Part shown: positions 24,401-33,041 of the stretch, in pieces | Position numbering within the stretch: position 1 is the first letter of the stretch | Layout: each line of letters begins with the position of its first letter | NCBI RefSeq assembly: GCF_022662175.1 | Contig: NZ_JAKMCR010000002.1 | Coordinates: 248,001 to 312,000 of the forward strand | Direction: 5' to 3' | Origin: Aestuariivivens marinum | GTDB lineage: Bacteria; Bacteroidota; Bacteroidia; Flavobacteriales; Flavobacteriaceae | DNA: 64,000 nucleotides | Notes under the pieces: model-generated | The model's database searches: none | The model's input: the letters and a program-made list of their open reading frames with translations, nothing else | What the model was told of the DNA's origin: nothing | Made by a program: the position numbers and the translations under genes

Positions 24401-24652
24401 TTATTTTTTAAATTTAGCATATTTGCTTTTAAACTTATCGATACGACCAGCTGTATCTACCAATTTAGACTTACCAGTATAATATGGGTGCGATGTTCTT
24501 GAAATTTCCATTTTAACAAGTGGATACTCAACACCATCAACTTCTATTGTTTCGTTAGTGTTAGCAGTAGATTTTGTAATAAAAACATCATCGTTAGACA
24601 TGTCTTTAAATGCTACTAATCTATAATTTTCTGGATGTATACCTTTTCTCAT
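24401..24652 (-). CDS. rpmE2: 50S ribosomal protein L31, type B (zinc-free)
   Basis: Ribosomal protein of 83 aa: [20 protein letters not shown], then [30 protein letters not shown], and [20 protein letters not shown]. The SHPYYTGK...GR-x-x-KF core is L31. There is no CxxC zinc ribbon, so it is the Cys-free type B form. A consensus promoter lies 35 bp upstream and a terminator follows, so it is a single-gene unit. Confidence 0.96.
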   Translation of the reverse strand: MRKGIHPENYRLVAFKDMSNDDVFITKSTANTNETIEVDGVEYPLVKMEISRTSHPYYTGKSKLVDTAGRIDKFKSKYAKFKK

Positions 24653-24687
24653 CGCTAAATGCTTTTATCTTTTCAATTTTCGAGCTG

Positions 24688-24718
24688 CAAATTTAAGTAT
24701 TTTTTATAAATGAACAAT
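24688..24718 (-). promoter_or_regulatory. rpmE promoter (Bacteroidetes sigma-A type)
   Basis: On the minus strand ATTG, 19 nt and TAAATTTG, an almost exact TTTG-N19-TAnnTTTG promoter, 35 bp before the start codon. Confidence 0.68.
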
Positions 24719-24803
24719 ATTTTTTATTATTTTTTATTTTCAATAATACAGTAGCGTTTTACTACCTTTGGATACCAACATTTAAATACTAAAATACTAT
24801 ATC

Positions 24804-25337
24804 ATGGAAAAATCTTTAAAGTCAATTGCCAAAGATTATGGGCTTTATTTAGGGGTTTTACTCACTTTACTTTTAACCATTGCATATGCCATAGACTTAA
24901 ATTTATTTGTCAACACTTGGTTTGGCTTATCTATATATGCAATTGCAATTATATTTGGGCTTATTTCTATTGCTAAAGTAAAGCAGGCCTTTGATGGTTA
25001 CACTAATTTTAAAGAAGCATTTACGGCCTATTTCATAACCAATTTAATTGGTTTAACAATTGTTACTTTAGTTTCTTTTATCCTATTTAACTTTATTGAT
25101 ACCGATGCCGCCACTTTTTTAAAAGAAAAATCAATTGAAAAGGCAGTAGGAATCTACGAAAGCATAAATATGCCTCCCGATAAAATTTCCGAAACCGTTG
25201 ATAAACTTGAAGCTGAAAACCTGTACTCCATAAAAAATAGTCTTATAGCCTTATTTGTTAACTATATGTTGCCTTTATGTGTTATCGGGTTACTAGTTGC
25301 AGCTACTATGAAAAAAAACAATCCAGACTCACAATAA
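24804..25337 (+). CDS. DUF4199 membrane protein
   Basis: 177 aa with four predicted membrane segments (about 14-30, 36-56, 71-96 and 148-168). The loop VKQAFDGYTNFKEAFTAYFI before the third segment and the amphipathic IEKAVGIYESINMPPDKISE stretch are typical of DUF4199, a Bacteroidetes inner-membrane family. TACCTTTG at 24763-24770 may be its -7 promoter element. It lies 38 bp before the glycosyltransferase; in many Bacteroidetes DUF4199 precedes a family 2 glycosyltransferase, so a common envelope role is likely. Confidence 0.88.
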   Translation: MEKSLKSIAKDYGLYLGVLLTLLLTIAYAIDLNLFVNTWFGLSIYAIAIIFGLISIAKVKQAFDGYTNFKEAFTAYFITNLIGLTIVTLVSFILFNFIDTDAATFLKEKSIEKAVGIYESINMPPDKISETVDKLEAENLYSIKNSLIALFVNYMLPLCVIGLLVAATMKKNNPDSQ

Positions 25338-25375
25338 TTTCTGTATTTTTGAAATGTTAAATTTCAAATAATTCT

Positions 25376-26323
25376 ATGGATATATCAGTAGTTATACCAC
25401 TACTTAACGAATACGAATCCCTAAAAGAATTGAATGATTGGATTGTTAAAGTCATGACTGCTAATCATTTTTCTTATGAAATTATTTTTATAGATGATGG
25501 TAGTACTGATGATTCATGGAGCATTATTAAGAAACTATCAGAAAAAAACAAAAGCGTAAAGGGAATTAGGTTTTTAAAGAATTTTGGTAAATCCCAAGCA
25601 TTGCATGCTGGTTTTGAAAAGGCTCAGGGTAACATTGTTATTACCATGGATGCGGACTTACAAGACAACCCTGATGAAATACCAGAACTCTACAGTATGG
25701 TTATAAATGAAGGTTACGATTTGGTGTCGGGCTGGAAAAAGAAACGTTATGACGATGTACTTACAAAAAACCTACCTTCAAAACTATTCAATTGGGCTGC
25801 CAGAAAAACATCTGGGGTTAAATTACATGATTTTAATTGCGGCTTAAAGGCTTACAATAAAAACGTTGTTAAAAATATTGATGTTAATGGTGAAATGCAC
25901 CGCTATATTCCCGTACTCTCTAAAAATGCCGGATTTACCAAAATAGGTGAAAAAATAGTGCTCCATCAAGCCAGAAAATATGGGGTCACCAAATTTGGCA
26001 TGGATCGCTTTATTCACGGTTTCCTAGATTTAATTACAATTTGGTTCTTATCACACTTTGGCAAACGCCCCATGCACCTTTTTGGAGCATTAGGCGTGCT
26101 TATGTTTGCTATTGGTTTTTGTTTTGCAGTGTATTTGGGTATAGATAAATTATTTTTAAACCCAGCTGGAAGGCTAATTACCCAACGTCCACAATTCTAT
26201 CTTGCTCTTTCGACTATGATTATTGGCACGCAATTTTTTGTTGCTGGATTTTTAGGAGAAATCATATTGCGAACCAAAGAAAGCAAAAAAAGATACCTTA
26301 TAAAGGATAAGTTGAATTTTTAG
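25376..26323 (+). CDS. Family 2 glycosyltransferase (DPM1/ArnC-like), membrane
   Basis: 315 aa. The GT-A domain shows DISVVIPLLNEYESLKEL, the nucleotide-binding IDDGSTDDSW, the DxD-like MDADLQDNPDEIP, and HQARKYGVTKFGMDRF near its end. Two membrane helices close the protein (about 238-260 and 277-300). It most resembles polyprenyl-phosphate sugar transferases that make lipid-linked sugars at the inner membrane. TATTTTTG at 25344-25351 could be a promoter element. Acceptor and sugar not determined. Confidence 0.92.
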   Translation: MDISVVIPLLNEYESLKELNDWIVKVMTANHFSYEIIFIDDGSTDDSWSIIKKLSEKNKSVKGIRFLKNFGKSQALHAGFEKAQGNIVITMDADLQDNPDEIPELYSMVINEGYDLVSGWKKKRYDDVLTKNLPSKLFNWAARKTSGVKLHDFNCGLKAYNKNVVKNIDVNGEMHRYIPVLSKNAGFTKIGEKIVLHQARKYGVTKFGMDRFIHGFLDLITIWFLSHFGKRPMHLFGALGVLMFAIGFCFAVYLGIDKLFLNPAGRLITQRPQFYLALSTMIIGTQFFVAGFLGEIILRTKESKKRYLIKDKLNF

Positions 26324-26434
26324 TAAACTCCTGTTCTAACTATTTCGATTTCGTTTATATTTCATTTTAAATCATAGTTCAAAAATTAATATTAGTTTTC
26401 AATTACTTAATTTTGTCTTTATTTTAATGCAATC

Positions 26435-28165
26435 ATGATATATATAGAACCAAAAATTTTAGAACGCATCAATACATGGTTAACTCCACAGTTTGATAGT
26501 GAAACACAAACTATTATTAAAGAAAGCATAGCAAATAACCCTAAGGATATTCAAGAAAGCTTTTATAAAGATTTAGAGTTTGGTACAGGTGGCATGCGTG
26601 GTATCATGGGGGTTGGCACCAATCGAATCAACAAATATACACTAGGAAAAAGCACTCAAGGTTTAAGCGCCTATCTGCACAAACAATTTCCTAATGAAAC
26701 ACCTAAAGCTGTCATTGCTTACGACTGTAGACACAATAGTAAATCTTTAGCCAAAGTAGTTGCTGATGTGTTCTCGGCAAATGGTATTGAAGTGTATTTA
26801 TTTGGAGATTTACGTCCAACGCCGGAGTTGTCGTTCGCAGTAAAGCATTTAAATTGCCATTGTGGTATTGTTTTAACGGCGTCACACAATCCGCCAGAAT
26901 ACAACGGCTATAAAGTATATTGGCAAGATGGAGGTCAATTGGTGCCGCCTCATGACGGCGCTGTTATAAAAATGATTAATGATTTGGATTATGCCGATAT
27001 TAAATTTGAAGCTAATAATGATTTAATACATTACATAGGGGAAGAAGTCGACGAAGCTTTTATTAAAGCATCTGTTGAAAATGGATGTGTTGGTGCCTCA
27101 CAAGAAGCAAAGGATAACCTAACCATAGTTTTTACCTCTTTGCACGGCACATCCATAACGGCTGTTCCAGAAACTTTGAAACAAGCAGGATACAACAATG
27201 TGCATCTAGTAAAAGAACAAGAAGTCCCAAATGGTGACTTTCCAACTGTTGAATCTCCAAACCCAGAAGAACCAGCCGCCCTAAAAATGGCATTGGAATT
27301 AGCTGAAAAAGTAAATGCCGATATTGTTATAGGTACCGACCCTGATTGTGACCGACTTGGGGTGGCCGTACGTAATAACGATGGGGAACTGCAACTCTTA
27401 AACGGCAACCAAACGATGCTCATGATGACCAATTTCCTTTTAAAACAATGGAAAGTGGAAGGAAAAATTAAAGGCAAGGAATTTATTGCTTCAACGATTG
27501 TTTCAACTCCTATGTTGACCAAATTAGCCAATACCTATGAAGTTGAAAGCAAGATTGTACTCACTGGTTTTAAATGGATTGCCAAACTCATTAAAGAGCA
27601 TAAAGAACTTAATTTTATTGGTGGTGGCGAAGAAAGTTTTGGTTATATGGTTGGCGATTTTGTACGTGATAAAGATGCTGTTACTTCAACTTTATTAGCC
27701 TGTGAAATTGCTGCCATATCGAAATCCAATGGAAGTTCTTTCTTTAATGAATTGATAAAACTTTACATAAAGCATGGTTTCTACAAAGAGAAATTGGTAT
27801 CGCAAACCAAAAAGGGTATTGAAGGCGCTCAGGAAATTAAACAAATGATGATTGAAGCCAGGGAAACACCTGTTAAGACCATTAACGGTTCGACAGTTAT
27901 TAAGTTTGAAGATTATGAGGCATCTATAGCTAAAAATATGATTACAGGAGAAGAATTCGCAATTGACATTCCAAAGTCCAATGTATTGATTTATTATACC
28001 GAAGATGGTAGTCAAGTTGCCTTAAGGCCTAGTGGAACAGAACCTAAAATTAAATTTTATGTAAGCGTTAATATGCCCTTGGAATCTATTGAAGATTTTA
28101 AAGCTTGCGAAACTGCCTTGGACACAAAAGCCGAAACCATTCTTAAAGACATGAAACTTATTTAA
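26435..28165 (+). CDS. Phospho-sugar mutase (phosphoglucomutase/phosphomannomutase)
   Basis: Alpha-D-phosphohexomutase of 576 aa, interconverting hexose 1- and 6-phosphates. Four-domain signatures in order: [18 protein letters not shown], the active-site [13 protein letters not shown] (Ser150, phosphorylated), the metal loop [10 protein letters not shown], the sugar loop GGGEESFGY, and the phosphate loop [11 protein letters not shown]. Length and the [12 protein letters not shown] form match PgcA-like enzymes. Its stop codon shares its last base with the ATG of the ABC transporter (TAATG), so the two are translationally coupled. Confidence 0.95.
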   Translation: MIYIEPKILERINTWLTPQFDSETQTIIKESIANNPKDIQESFYKDLEFGTGGMRGIMGVGTNRINKYTLGKSTQGLSAYLHKQFPNETPKAVIAYDCRHNSKSLAKVVADVFSANGIEVYLFGDLRPTPELSFAVKHLNCHCGIVLTASHNPPEYNGYKVYWQDGGQLVPPHDGAVIKMINDLDYADIKFEANNDLIHYIGEEVDEAFIKASVENGCVGASQEAKDNLTIVFTSLHGTSITAVPETLKQAGYNNVHLVKEQEVPNGDFPTVESPNPEEPAALKMALELAEKVNADIVIGTDPDCDRLGVAVRNNDGELQLLNGNQTMLMMTNFLLKQWKVEGKIKGKEFIASTIVSTPMLTKLANTYEVESKIVLTGFKWIAKLIKEHKELNFIGGGEESFGYMVGDFVRDKDAVTSTLLACEIAAISKSNGSSFFNELIKLYIKHGFYKEKLVSQTKKGIEGAQEIKQMMIEARETPVKTINGSTVIKFEDYEASIAKNMITGEEFAIDIPKSNVLIYYTEDGSQVALRPSGTEPKIKFYVSVNMPLESIEDFKACETALDTKAETILKDMKLI

Positions 28166-30000
28166 TGAACCTATTTTTTAATATTTTAAGGTATGCAAAA
28201 CCTTATAAACGATTTGCGGTAGGACACATTATATCCAATGTGTTCTTTGCTTTATTTGGTACACTTTCGTTTGTGGCACTCATGCCAATGTTAGATGTGA
28301 TTTTTGAAAAAGAAAAAGTCATCCCTTCTACAAAACCTGTTTACAAAGGAATCTCTGAAATTGGTCATTTCGCTGAAGATTCTTTAGCGTTTTACATGAA
28401 CGAATTTACCCAAGGAGACAAATCTAAAGCACTTATTTTTGTAATAATACTTATCATCATAACCTTTTTTCTAAAAAACATTTTTGGCTATTTAGCCAAT
28501 TATTTTATGGTGTTTTTACGAAATGGTGTGATTAGGGATATACGAAATGTGGTTTATAACAAAATATTATCGCTACCGCTTTCTTATTTTTCAGAACAGA
28601 GAAAGGGTGATCTAATAGCAAGAGTTACAGGGGATGTTAACGACCTGCAATACTCAATGCTTCCGGTATTAGAACTTATTGTAAGAGAACCATTAACGAT
28701 TATTTTTACATTGGTTACCATGCTCATTATAAGTTCTAAGCTTACTTTATTTGTATTCATTTTTATACCCATAATGGGATTTATTATTTCCAAAATTGGT
28801 AAAAGCTTAAAACGAAAATCAGACAGGGTTCAAAAAGAGCAAGGATTATTCTTGTCTACTTTAGAAGAAACACTTACCGGACTTCGAATTATTAAAGGGT
28901 TTAATGCCGAAGAAAAATTTAATGACCACTTTCAAGAATCAACGAATAGATATTATAGTTTTTCAAATAAATTACTAAACAGACAAAACTTAGCTTCTCC
29001 TACAAGTGAGTTTTTAGGCATTTGCATGATATCAATAATTCTATGGTATGGTGGAAATTTAATTATTGGCGGTGATTCGACTTTATTTCTAGATGGTAGT
29101 AAGTTTATAGTTTACATAGGATTAGCATATAACATTCTAACCCCGGCAAAAGCAATTTCAAGAGGATTGGTTAATGTTAAAAAAGGTGGTGCAGCTGCAG
29201 AACGCATCCATGAAATTATAGATACTCCAAATCCTTTAATGGATAGTGTTAATGCAGTAAATAAATCAGGTTTTGCAAAAAATATTGTGTTTAATGACAT
29301 TTCATTTAAATATGAAAAAGAATATGTTTTAAAGAATTTCTCCTTAACCATAAACAAAGGACAAACTGTTGCTTTAGTTGGGCAATCAGGTAGTGGCAAA
29401 TCTACCATTGCCAATTTAATAACCCGCTTTTACGATGTAAACAAAGGAGCTATTTTAATTGATGGCCAAGATATAAGGGAATTAACAACTAAATCACTAA
29501 GAGGGTTACTTGGCATTGTAACCCAAGATGCTATTTTATTTAACGATAGTATAAAAAACAATTTAAAATTAGGAAATACTAATGCTTCCGAGGAAGATGT
29601 TATAGAAGCCTTAAAAGTAGCCAACGCCTGGGAATTTGTGAAAGATCTACCTAAAGGTATAGAGACCAATATAGGAGACTCAGGAAATAAACTCTCTGGC
29701 GGACAGAAACAACGCTTAAGCATCGCAAGGGCAGTGTTAAAAAGTCCTCCAATTATGATTCTAGATGAAGCCACTTCTGCGCTGGACACTGAAAGTGAAC
29801 GCTTAGTACAAGTGGCTTTGGAAAACATGATGAAAAACAGGACATCCATAGTTATTGCACATCGATTATCTACTATTAAAAATGCCGATATCATAGTTGT
29901 ACTTAATAAAGGTGAAATTGTTGAACAAGGCAAACACAATGAACTCATTGCTAAAAATGGTGTTTACAAGAAACTGGTTGACATGCAAAGTTTTGAGTAA
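28165..30000 (+). CDS. MsbA-like ABC exporter (fused membrane and ATPase domains)
   Basis: 611 aa half-transporter: six membrane helices in the first 330 residues, then the nucleotide-binding domain with Walker A GQSGSGKS (about 405), signature LSGGQKQRLSIARA (about 509), Walker B IMILDEATSALD and the H-loop IVIAHRLSTI. Family members flip lipid A, other lipids or drugs. The overlap with the phosphohexomutase gene and the nearby glycosyltransferase suggest a glycolipid substrate, which is inference. Ends 42 bp before a strong terminator. Confidence 0.93.
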   Translation: MNLFFNILRYAKPYKRFAVGHIISNVFFALFGTLSFVALMPMLDVIFEKEKVIPSTKPVYKGISEIGHFAEDSLAFYMNEFTQGDKSKALIFVIILIIITFFLKNIFGYLANYFMVFLRNGVIRDIRNVVYNKILSLPLSYFSEQRKGDLIARVTGDVNDLQYSMLPVLELIVREPLTIIFTLVTMLIISSKLTLFVFIFIPIMGFIISKIGKSLKRKSDRVQKEQGLFLSTLEETLTGLRIIKGFNAEEKFNDHFQESTNRYYSFSNKLLNRQNLASPTSEFLGICMISIILWYGGNLIIGGDSTLFLDGSKFIVYIGLAYNILTPAKAISRGLVNVKKGGAAAERIHEIIDTPNPLMDSVNAVNKSGFAKNIVFNDISFKYEKEYVLKNFSLTINKGQTVALVGQSGSGKSTIANLITRFYDVNKGAILIDGQDIRELTTKSLRGLLGIVTQDAILFNDSIKNNLKLGNTNASEEDVIEALKVANAWEFVKDLPKGIETNIGDSGNKLSGGQKQRLSIARAVLKSPPIMILDEATSALDTESERLVQVALENMMKNRTSIVIAHRLSTIKNADIIVVLNKGEIVEQGKHNELIAKNGVYKKLVDMQSFE

Positions 30001-30042
30001 ACCTAACTACTTAAGACAATGACAAGAAGACATGTTTAATAC

Positions 30043-30079
30043 AAAAAAGGATAGAGATTTGGGCATCTATCCTTTTTTT
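30043..30079 (+). terminator. Intrinsic terminator after the ABC exporter
   Basis: AAAAAAGGATAGA pairs with TCTATCCTTTTTTT around a 10-nt loop, followed by T-rich sequence. Confidence 0.88.
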
Positions 30080-30287
30080 ATTCATTGTTAGATTTGGGGA
30101 CAACTAACAACATAAGTAGGTTTATGATACAAACTTAACACAAAACGTTTTACAAAACAAGAAAAAATAACATTTTATCGTATTTTTGTGTATTTTATCG
30201 ATATTTAAGCCATAAGAAGGTTGAAATCTTATTTAAAATAATATTTTAAACTTTTGTTATATTTAAGAGTCAAATAAGAAAAAATTA

Positions 30288-30830
30288 GTGACCGACGAGG
30301 TACAGTTAGTTAAACAATTACAGTCCAAAACCAATAAGGAGCAAGCATATAGAACATTAGTTTCTCTATATAAAGAACGTTTGTATTGGCACATTCGAAA
30401 TATTGTAAAGTCACATGATGATGCAGATGACGTATTACAGAACACATTTATAAAGGTGTTTAAAAACATTCAAAATTTTAAAGGCGACAGTAAATTATTT
30501 TCATGGATGTATCGCATAGCAACCAATGAAGCCATTACACATATAAACAGGAATGCAAAACGAATGCAAATCACTAATGAACAGGCCCAACAAATTGCTA
30601 TTGGTAAATTAATTTCTGATATTTATTTTGTGGGTGATGATATTCAGATAAAATTGCAAAAAGCTATCGCTACGCTACCAGAGAAGCAACAATTGGTATT
30701 CAATATGAAATATTTTCAAGATTTAAAATATAAAGAAATGGCCGAGATTTTAGAAACAAGTGAAGGTGCTCTAAAAGCATCATACCATTTTGCCGTAAAA
30801 AAAATTGAAGCTTATCTTACTAATAATTAA
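30288..30830 (+). CDS. ECF-type RNA polymerase sigma factor (RpoE-like), GTG start
   Basis: 180 aa. Region 2 covers about 20-90 (YKERLYWHIRNIVKSHDDAD, DVLQNTFIKVFKNIQNFKGD, SWMYRIATNEAITHINRN) and region 4 about 120-175 (LPEKQQLVFNMKYFQDLKYK, EMAEILETSEGALKASYHFA). It opens with GTG at 30288; the next ATG lies far inside region 2, so GTG is required. It heads a three-gene unit with a membrane protein and a periplasmic helical protein. TATTTTTG at 30181-30188 may be a promoter element. Unlike the first ECF locus there is no FecR or receptor. Confidence 0.94.
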   Translation: MTDEVQLVKQLQSKTNKEQAYRTLVSLYKERLYWHIRNIVKSHDDADDVLQNTFIKVFKNIQNFKGDSKLFSWMYRIATNEAITHINRNAKRMQITNEQAQQIAIGKLISDIYFVGDDIQIKLQKAIATLPEKQQLVFNMKYFQDLKYKEMAEILETSEGALKASYHFAVKKIEAYLTNN

Positions 30831-30863
30831 ACCTTTATTGAAATTATAAGTCATATAGTAGAA

Positions 30864-31370
30864 ATGAAAAAGAATTTACTTCATACCATAAAGTCTACAG
30901 GGTTTAAAACACCGGTTGGGTATTTTGAAACTTTTGATGACAAGGTATTAAGCTCCATAAAACCCAATAGAAAACTAAAATTTGCAGAAACATCAGGTTT
31001 TAATGTACCTAAAAACTATTTTAAAAATTTAGAAGATAAACTAATTGATAAAGTTTCAACTAATGATAAAACCAAAGTCATTGCCTTGTTTAGTAAGAAA
31101 CAATTGCTTTACGCATCAAGCATAGCTGCAGCCATGATTGTATTTTTAAATGTTTTTGTTTTTAACAGCCAACCTTCTTTTAATACCTTAGAAACCCAAA
31201 CCGTTGAAAATTTTCTTATAGATGAAAACATAAGCTCTTATGAATTAGCCATATTATTAACTGAGGAAGAACTTACAGAAGACACTTTTGTTGATTACAA
31301 CCTCGAGAAAGAAAACTTAGAAGAGTATCTTTTAAATAATGTAGATATTGAAACTATATTAATTGAATAA
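30864..31370 (+). CDS. Single-pass membrane protein, probable anti-sigma partner
   Basis: 168 aa. The cytoplasmic N-terminus has a duplicated motif, GFKTPVGYFETFDDKVLSSI (13-32) and GFNVPKNYFKNLEDKLIDKV (45-64). One membrane helix follows at about 78-98, then an acidic periplasmic tail (AILLTEEELTEDTFVDYNLE). It follows the ECF sigma gene by 33 bp and its stop directly abuts the next start region. Position and topology suggest it holds the sigma factor at the membrane, but it has no known anti-sigma domain that I recognise. Confidence 0.82.
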   Translation: MKKNLLHTIKSTGFKTPVGYFETFDDKVLSSIKPNRKLKFAETSGFNVPKNYFKNLEDKLIDKVSTNDKTKVIALFSKKQLLYASSIAAAMIVFLNVFVFNSQPSFNTLETQTVENFLIDENISSYELAILLTEEELTEDTFVDYNLEKENLEEYLLNNVDIETILIE

Positions 31371-31382
31371 ATGCAATTGGAT

Positions 31383-31820
31383 ATGAACATAAAACAAACC
31401 ATTTTTATAGTGCTTTTACTGGTTTCACTTAACATAAAAGCACAAAACCATAGGGAACGCATTAAAGCGCTGAAAGTGTCTTTTTTAACTGAACGTTTGG
31501 ACCTTACTGAAAAAGAAGCCCAAAAATTTTGGCCAGTTTACAATGATTTTGAGAAAAATAGTTCTAAAATTAAATATATAAAGATTAAAAACATTCGAAG
31601 AGAAATTAAGGAAACATTTGACACCATGTCTGATGAAAGAGCAAGAGAACTTATTGAAAAATACAATGAAGCTGAAAACAGTCTACATCAACTTTGGGTT
31701 GAATTTTCAAATAAACTTACCGATATCATCCCTCCGAAAAAAATAATATGGCTTAAAATAGCTGAAGAAGATTTTAAACGAAAAATGATTGATGAATTTA
31801 AAAAACGAAGAAAAGAGTAA
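31383..31820 (+). CDS. Periplasmic sensor-like protein of the ECF operon (Spy/CpxP-like helical)
   Basis: Exported helical protein. I use the ATG at 31383 (145 aa) because MNIKQTIFIVLLLVSLNIKAQ is a good signal peptide; an ATG four codons earlier directly follows the previous stop. Mature part: LKVSFLTERLDLTEKEAQKF, WPVYNDFEK, a long charged helix and LHQLWVEFSNKLTDIIPPKK. The LTEKEAQ-F-WP pattern is that of the Bacteroidetes 'sensor of ECF-type sigma factor' proteins, related in style to Spy/CpxP chaperones. Likely reports envelope stress to the sigma/membrane pair. Confidence 0.85.
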   Translation: MNIKQTIFIVLLLVSLNIKAQNHRERIKALKVSFLTERLDLTEKEAQKFWPVYNDFEKNSSKIKYIKIKNIRREIKETFDTMSDERARELIEKYNEAENSLHQLWVEFSNKLTDIIPPKKIIWLKIAEEDFKRKMIDEFKKRRKE

Positions 31821-31838
31821 GGCTAACATCTCTCTTTA

Positions 31839-32885
31839 TTATTTAAATTGCAATTTAGAGATTCGTCCAGCACCAGCAGCATAAGCTACACTATCATTTA
31901 AAAATCTTAGGGTGTAAAAACCTTCATCACTTAAATGTTTCCAAGTTTTACCAGAATCGTTACTATAATCAATACCTTTAAAACCAAGGGCTACCAACTC
32001 CTTGCCTTCCCTATTTGGCATATATTGCACACAACTTCTATAACCTGGATTTAGGTTTTCACCTACCAATTGCCAAGTTTTGCCGCCATCTATTGTTCGT
32101 ATTTTATTAGCAGCATTGGTATCGGGATTGGTATAATCGCCACCTATAGCAAAACCGTTTAGTACATCATAAAAATCAATGGAATAAATACCTTCAGTAG
32201 CTTTTTCCTTAACAATGGGAGTATCAAACACCTCCCAAGTATGGCCTTTATCTGGTGAAAAATAAATACGGCCAGCGGTAGTAGCCACCCAAGTATTGTT
32301 ACCTATTATAGCTATATTTGTATTGCTCGCTGCAAAAGCACCTTCATTTTTTAATCCTTTTGGTAATTGGTCACAGAACAATTTATTCCATGTACTACCA
32401 GCATCCCTTGTAATAATAACCGATAAACAACCATCGACACTATCACCAATGGCTATACCTTCTTGATCATTCCAAAAGTTCATGGCATCGTAAAACACTC
32501 CTTCAGCATCTTCTCTATATACCAAATCCATTTTGCCTTTTTCACCCGTTTTAAATAATAACGCTGGGTTTTCAATACTTAACATAAAAAAGTCTTCAGT
32601 TGTATGTGCTACTGCTCGAAAATGTAAGTCCAATGTATCATGCTTCTGTATCGAGGTTTTCCATAACTTGGTTTTAGGATTAAATAAGCCAAAAGTGTTA
32701 TTATTCGCTGCAAATGACAAACTCTTATCATCCAAAATTTCTATCGCTCTTATACTTAACAAAGAATCCTCAAAAACAGTTTCAATGTCAACCTTATTAA
32801 AATGCCTAGGCTTAAAATTATTGTCCTTAGTTCTGCATGAAATTAAAAACGGTGAACACAAAAAAAGAAGTAAACAGGATTTCAT
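31839..32885 (-). CDS. BNR/YCF48-like beta-propeller lipoprotein
   Basis: Exported lipoprotein with lipobox LISC just after MKSCLLLFLCSPF (an ATG two codons upstream is equally usable). Repeated blades carry BNR/Asp-box-like signatures: ITRDAGSTWNKLF, FSPDKGHTWEVFD, RTIDGGKTWQLVG and YSNDSGKTWKHLS. This is the YCF48/photosystem-assembly-like propeller fold, usually annotated as oxidoreductase in Bacteroidetes without basis. Function unknown. Convergent with the ECF operon. Confidence 0.87.
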   Translation of the reverse strand: MKSCLLLFLCSPFLISCRTKDNNFKPRHFNKVDIETVFEDSLLSIRAIEILDDKSLSFAANNNTFGLFNPKTKLWKTSIQKHDTLDLHFRAVAHTTEDFFMLSIENPALLFKTGEKGKMDLVYREDAEGVFYDAMNFWNDQEGIAIGDSVDGCLSVIITRDAGSTWNKLFCDQLPKGLKNEGAFAASNTNIAIIGNNTWVATTAGRIYFSPDKGHTWEVFDTPIVKEKATEGIYSIDFYDVLNGFAIGGDYTNPDTNAANKIRTIDGGKTWQLVGENLNPGYRSCVQYMPNREGKELVALGFKGIDYSNDSGKTWKHLSDEGFYTLRFLNDSVAYAAGAGRISKLQFK

Positions 32886-33041
32886 AAGCATTAATTTTTA
32901 GAAAGATAAGCCTAAATGTCGAAAAAATAAAAACATTCGTCAATTCATGCTTTTAATGTAACTTAGCGCACTCAATAACTTAAAACAGTTTGGTTTTTAG
33001 AAAATGCAGAAACTGCCTACTGAACACTGAGAAATAAAAAA

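Noticed and set aside
26224-26252. TTGGCACGC...TTGC as a sigma-54 promoter
   Set aside because: It lies inside the glycosyltransferase gene and the spacing between GGCAC and TTGC is too long for -24/-12.
29430-29948. 172-codon open frame antisense to the ABC exporter ATPase domain (and similar antisense frames in other genes, e.g. 27031-27531 and 23718-24074)
   Set aside because: They mirror well-conserved genes on the other strand, have low-quality composition and no recognisable domain; regarded as shadows.
30251-30266. TTTTGTTATATTTAAG upstream of the second ECF sigma gene, resembling the first ECF motif
   Set aside because: Only the first part matches and the GGA-rich block is absent at the required distance; not counted as a fourth copy.
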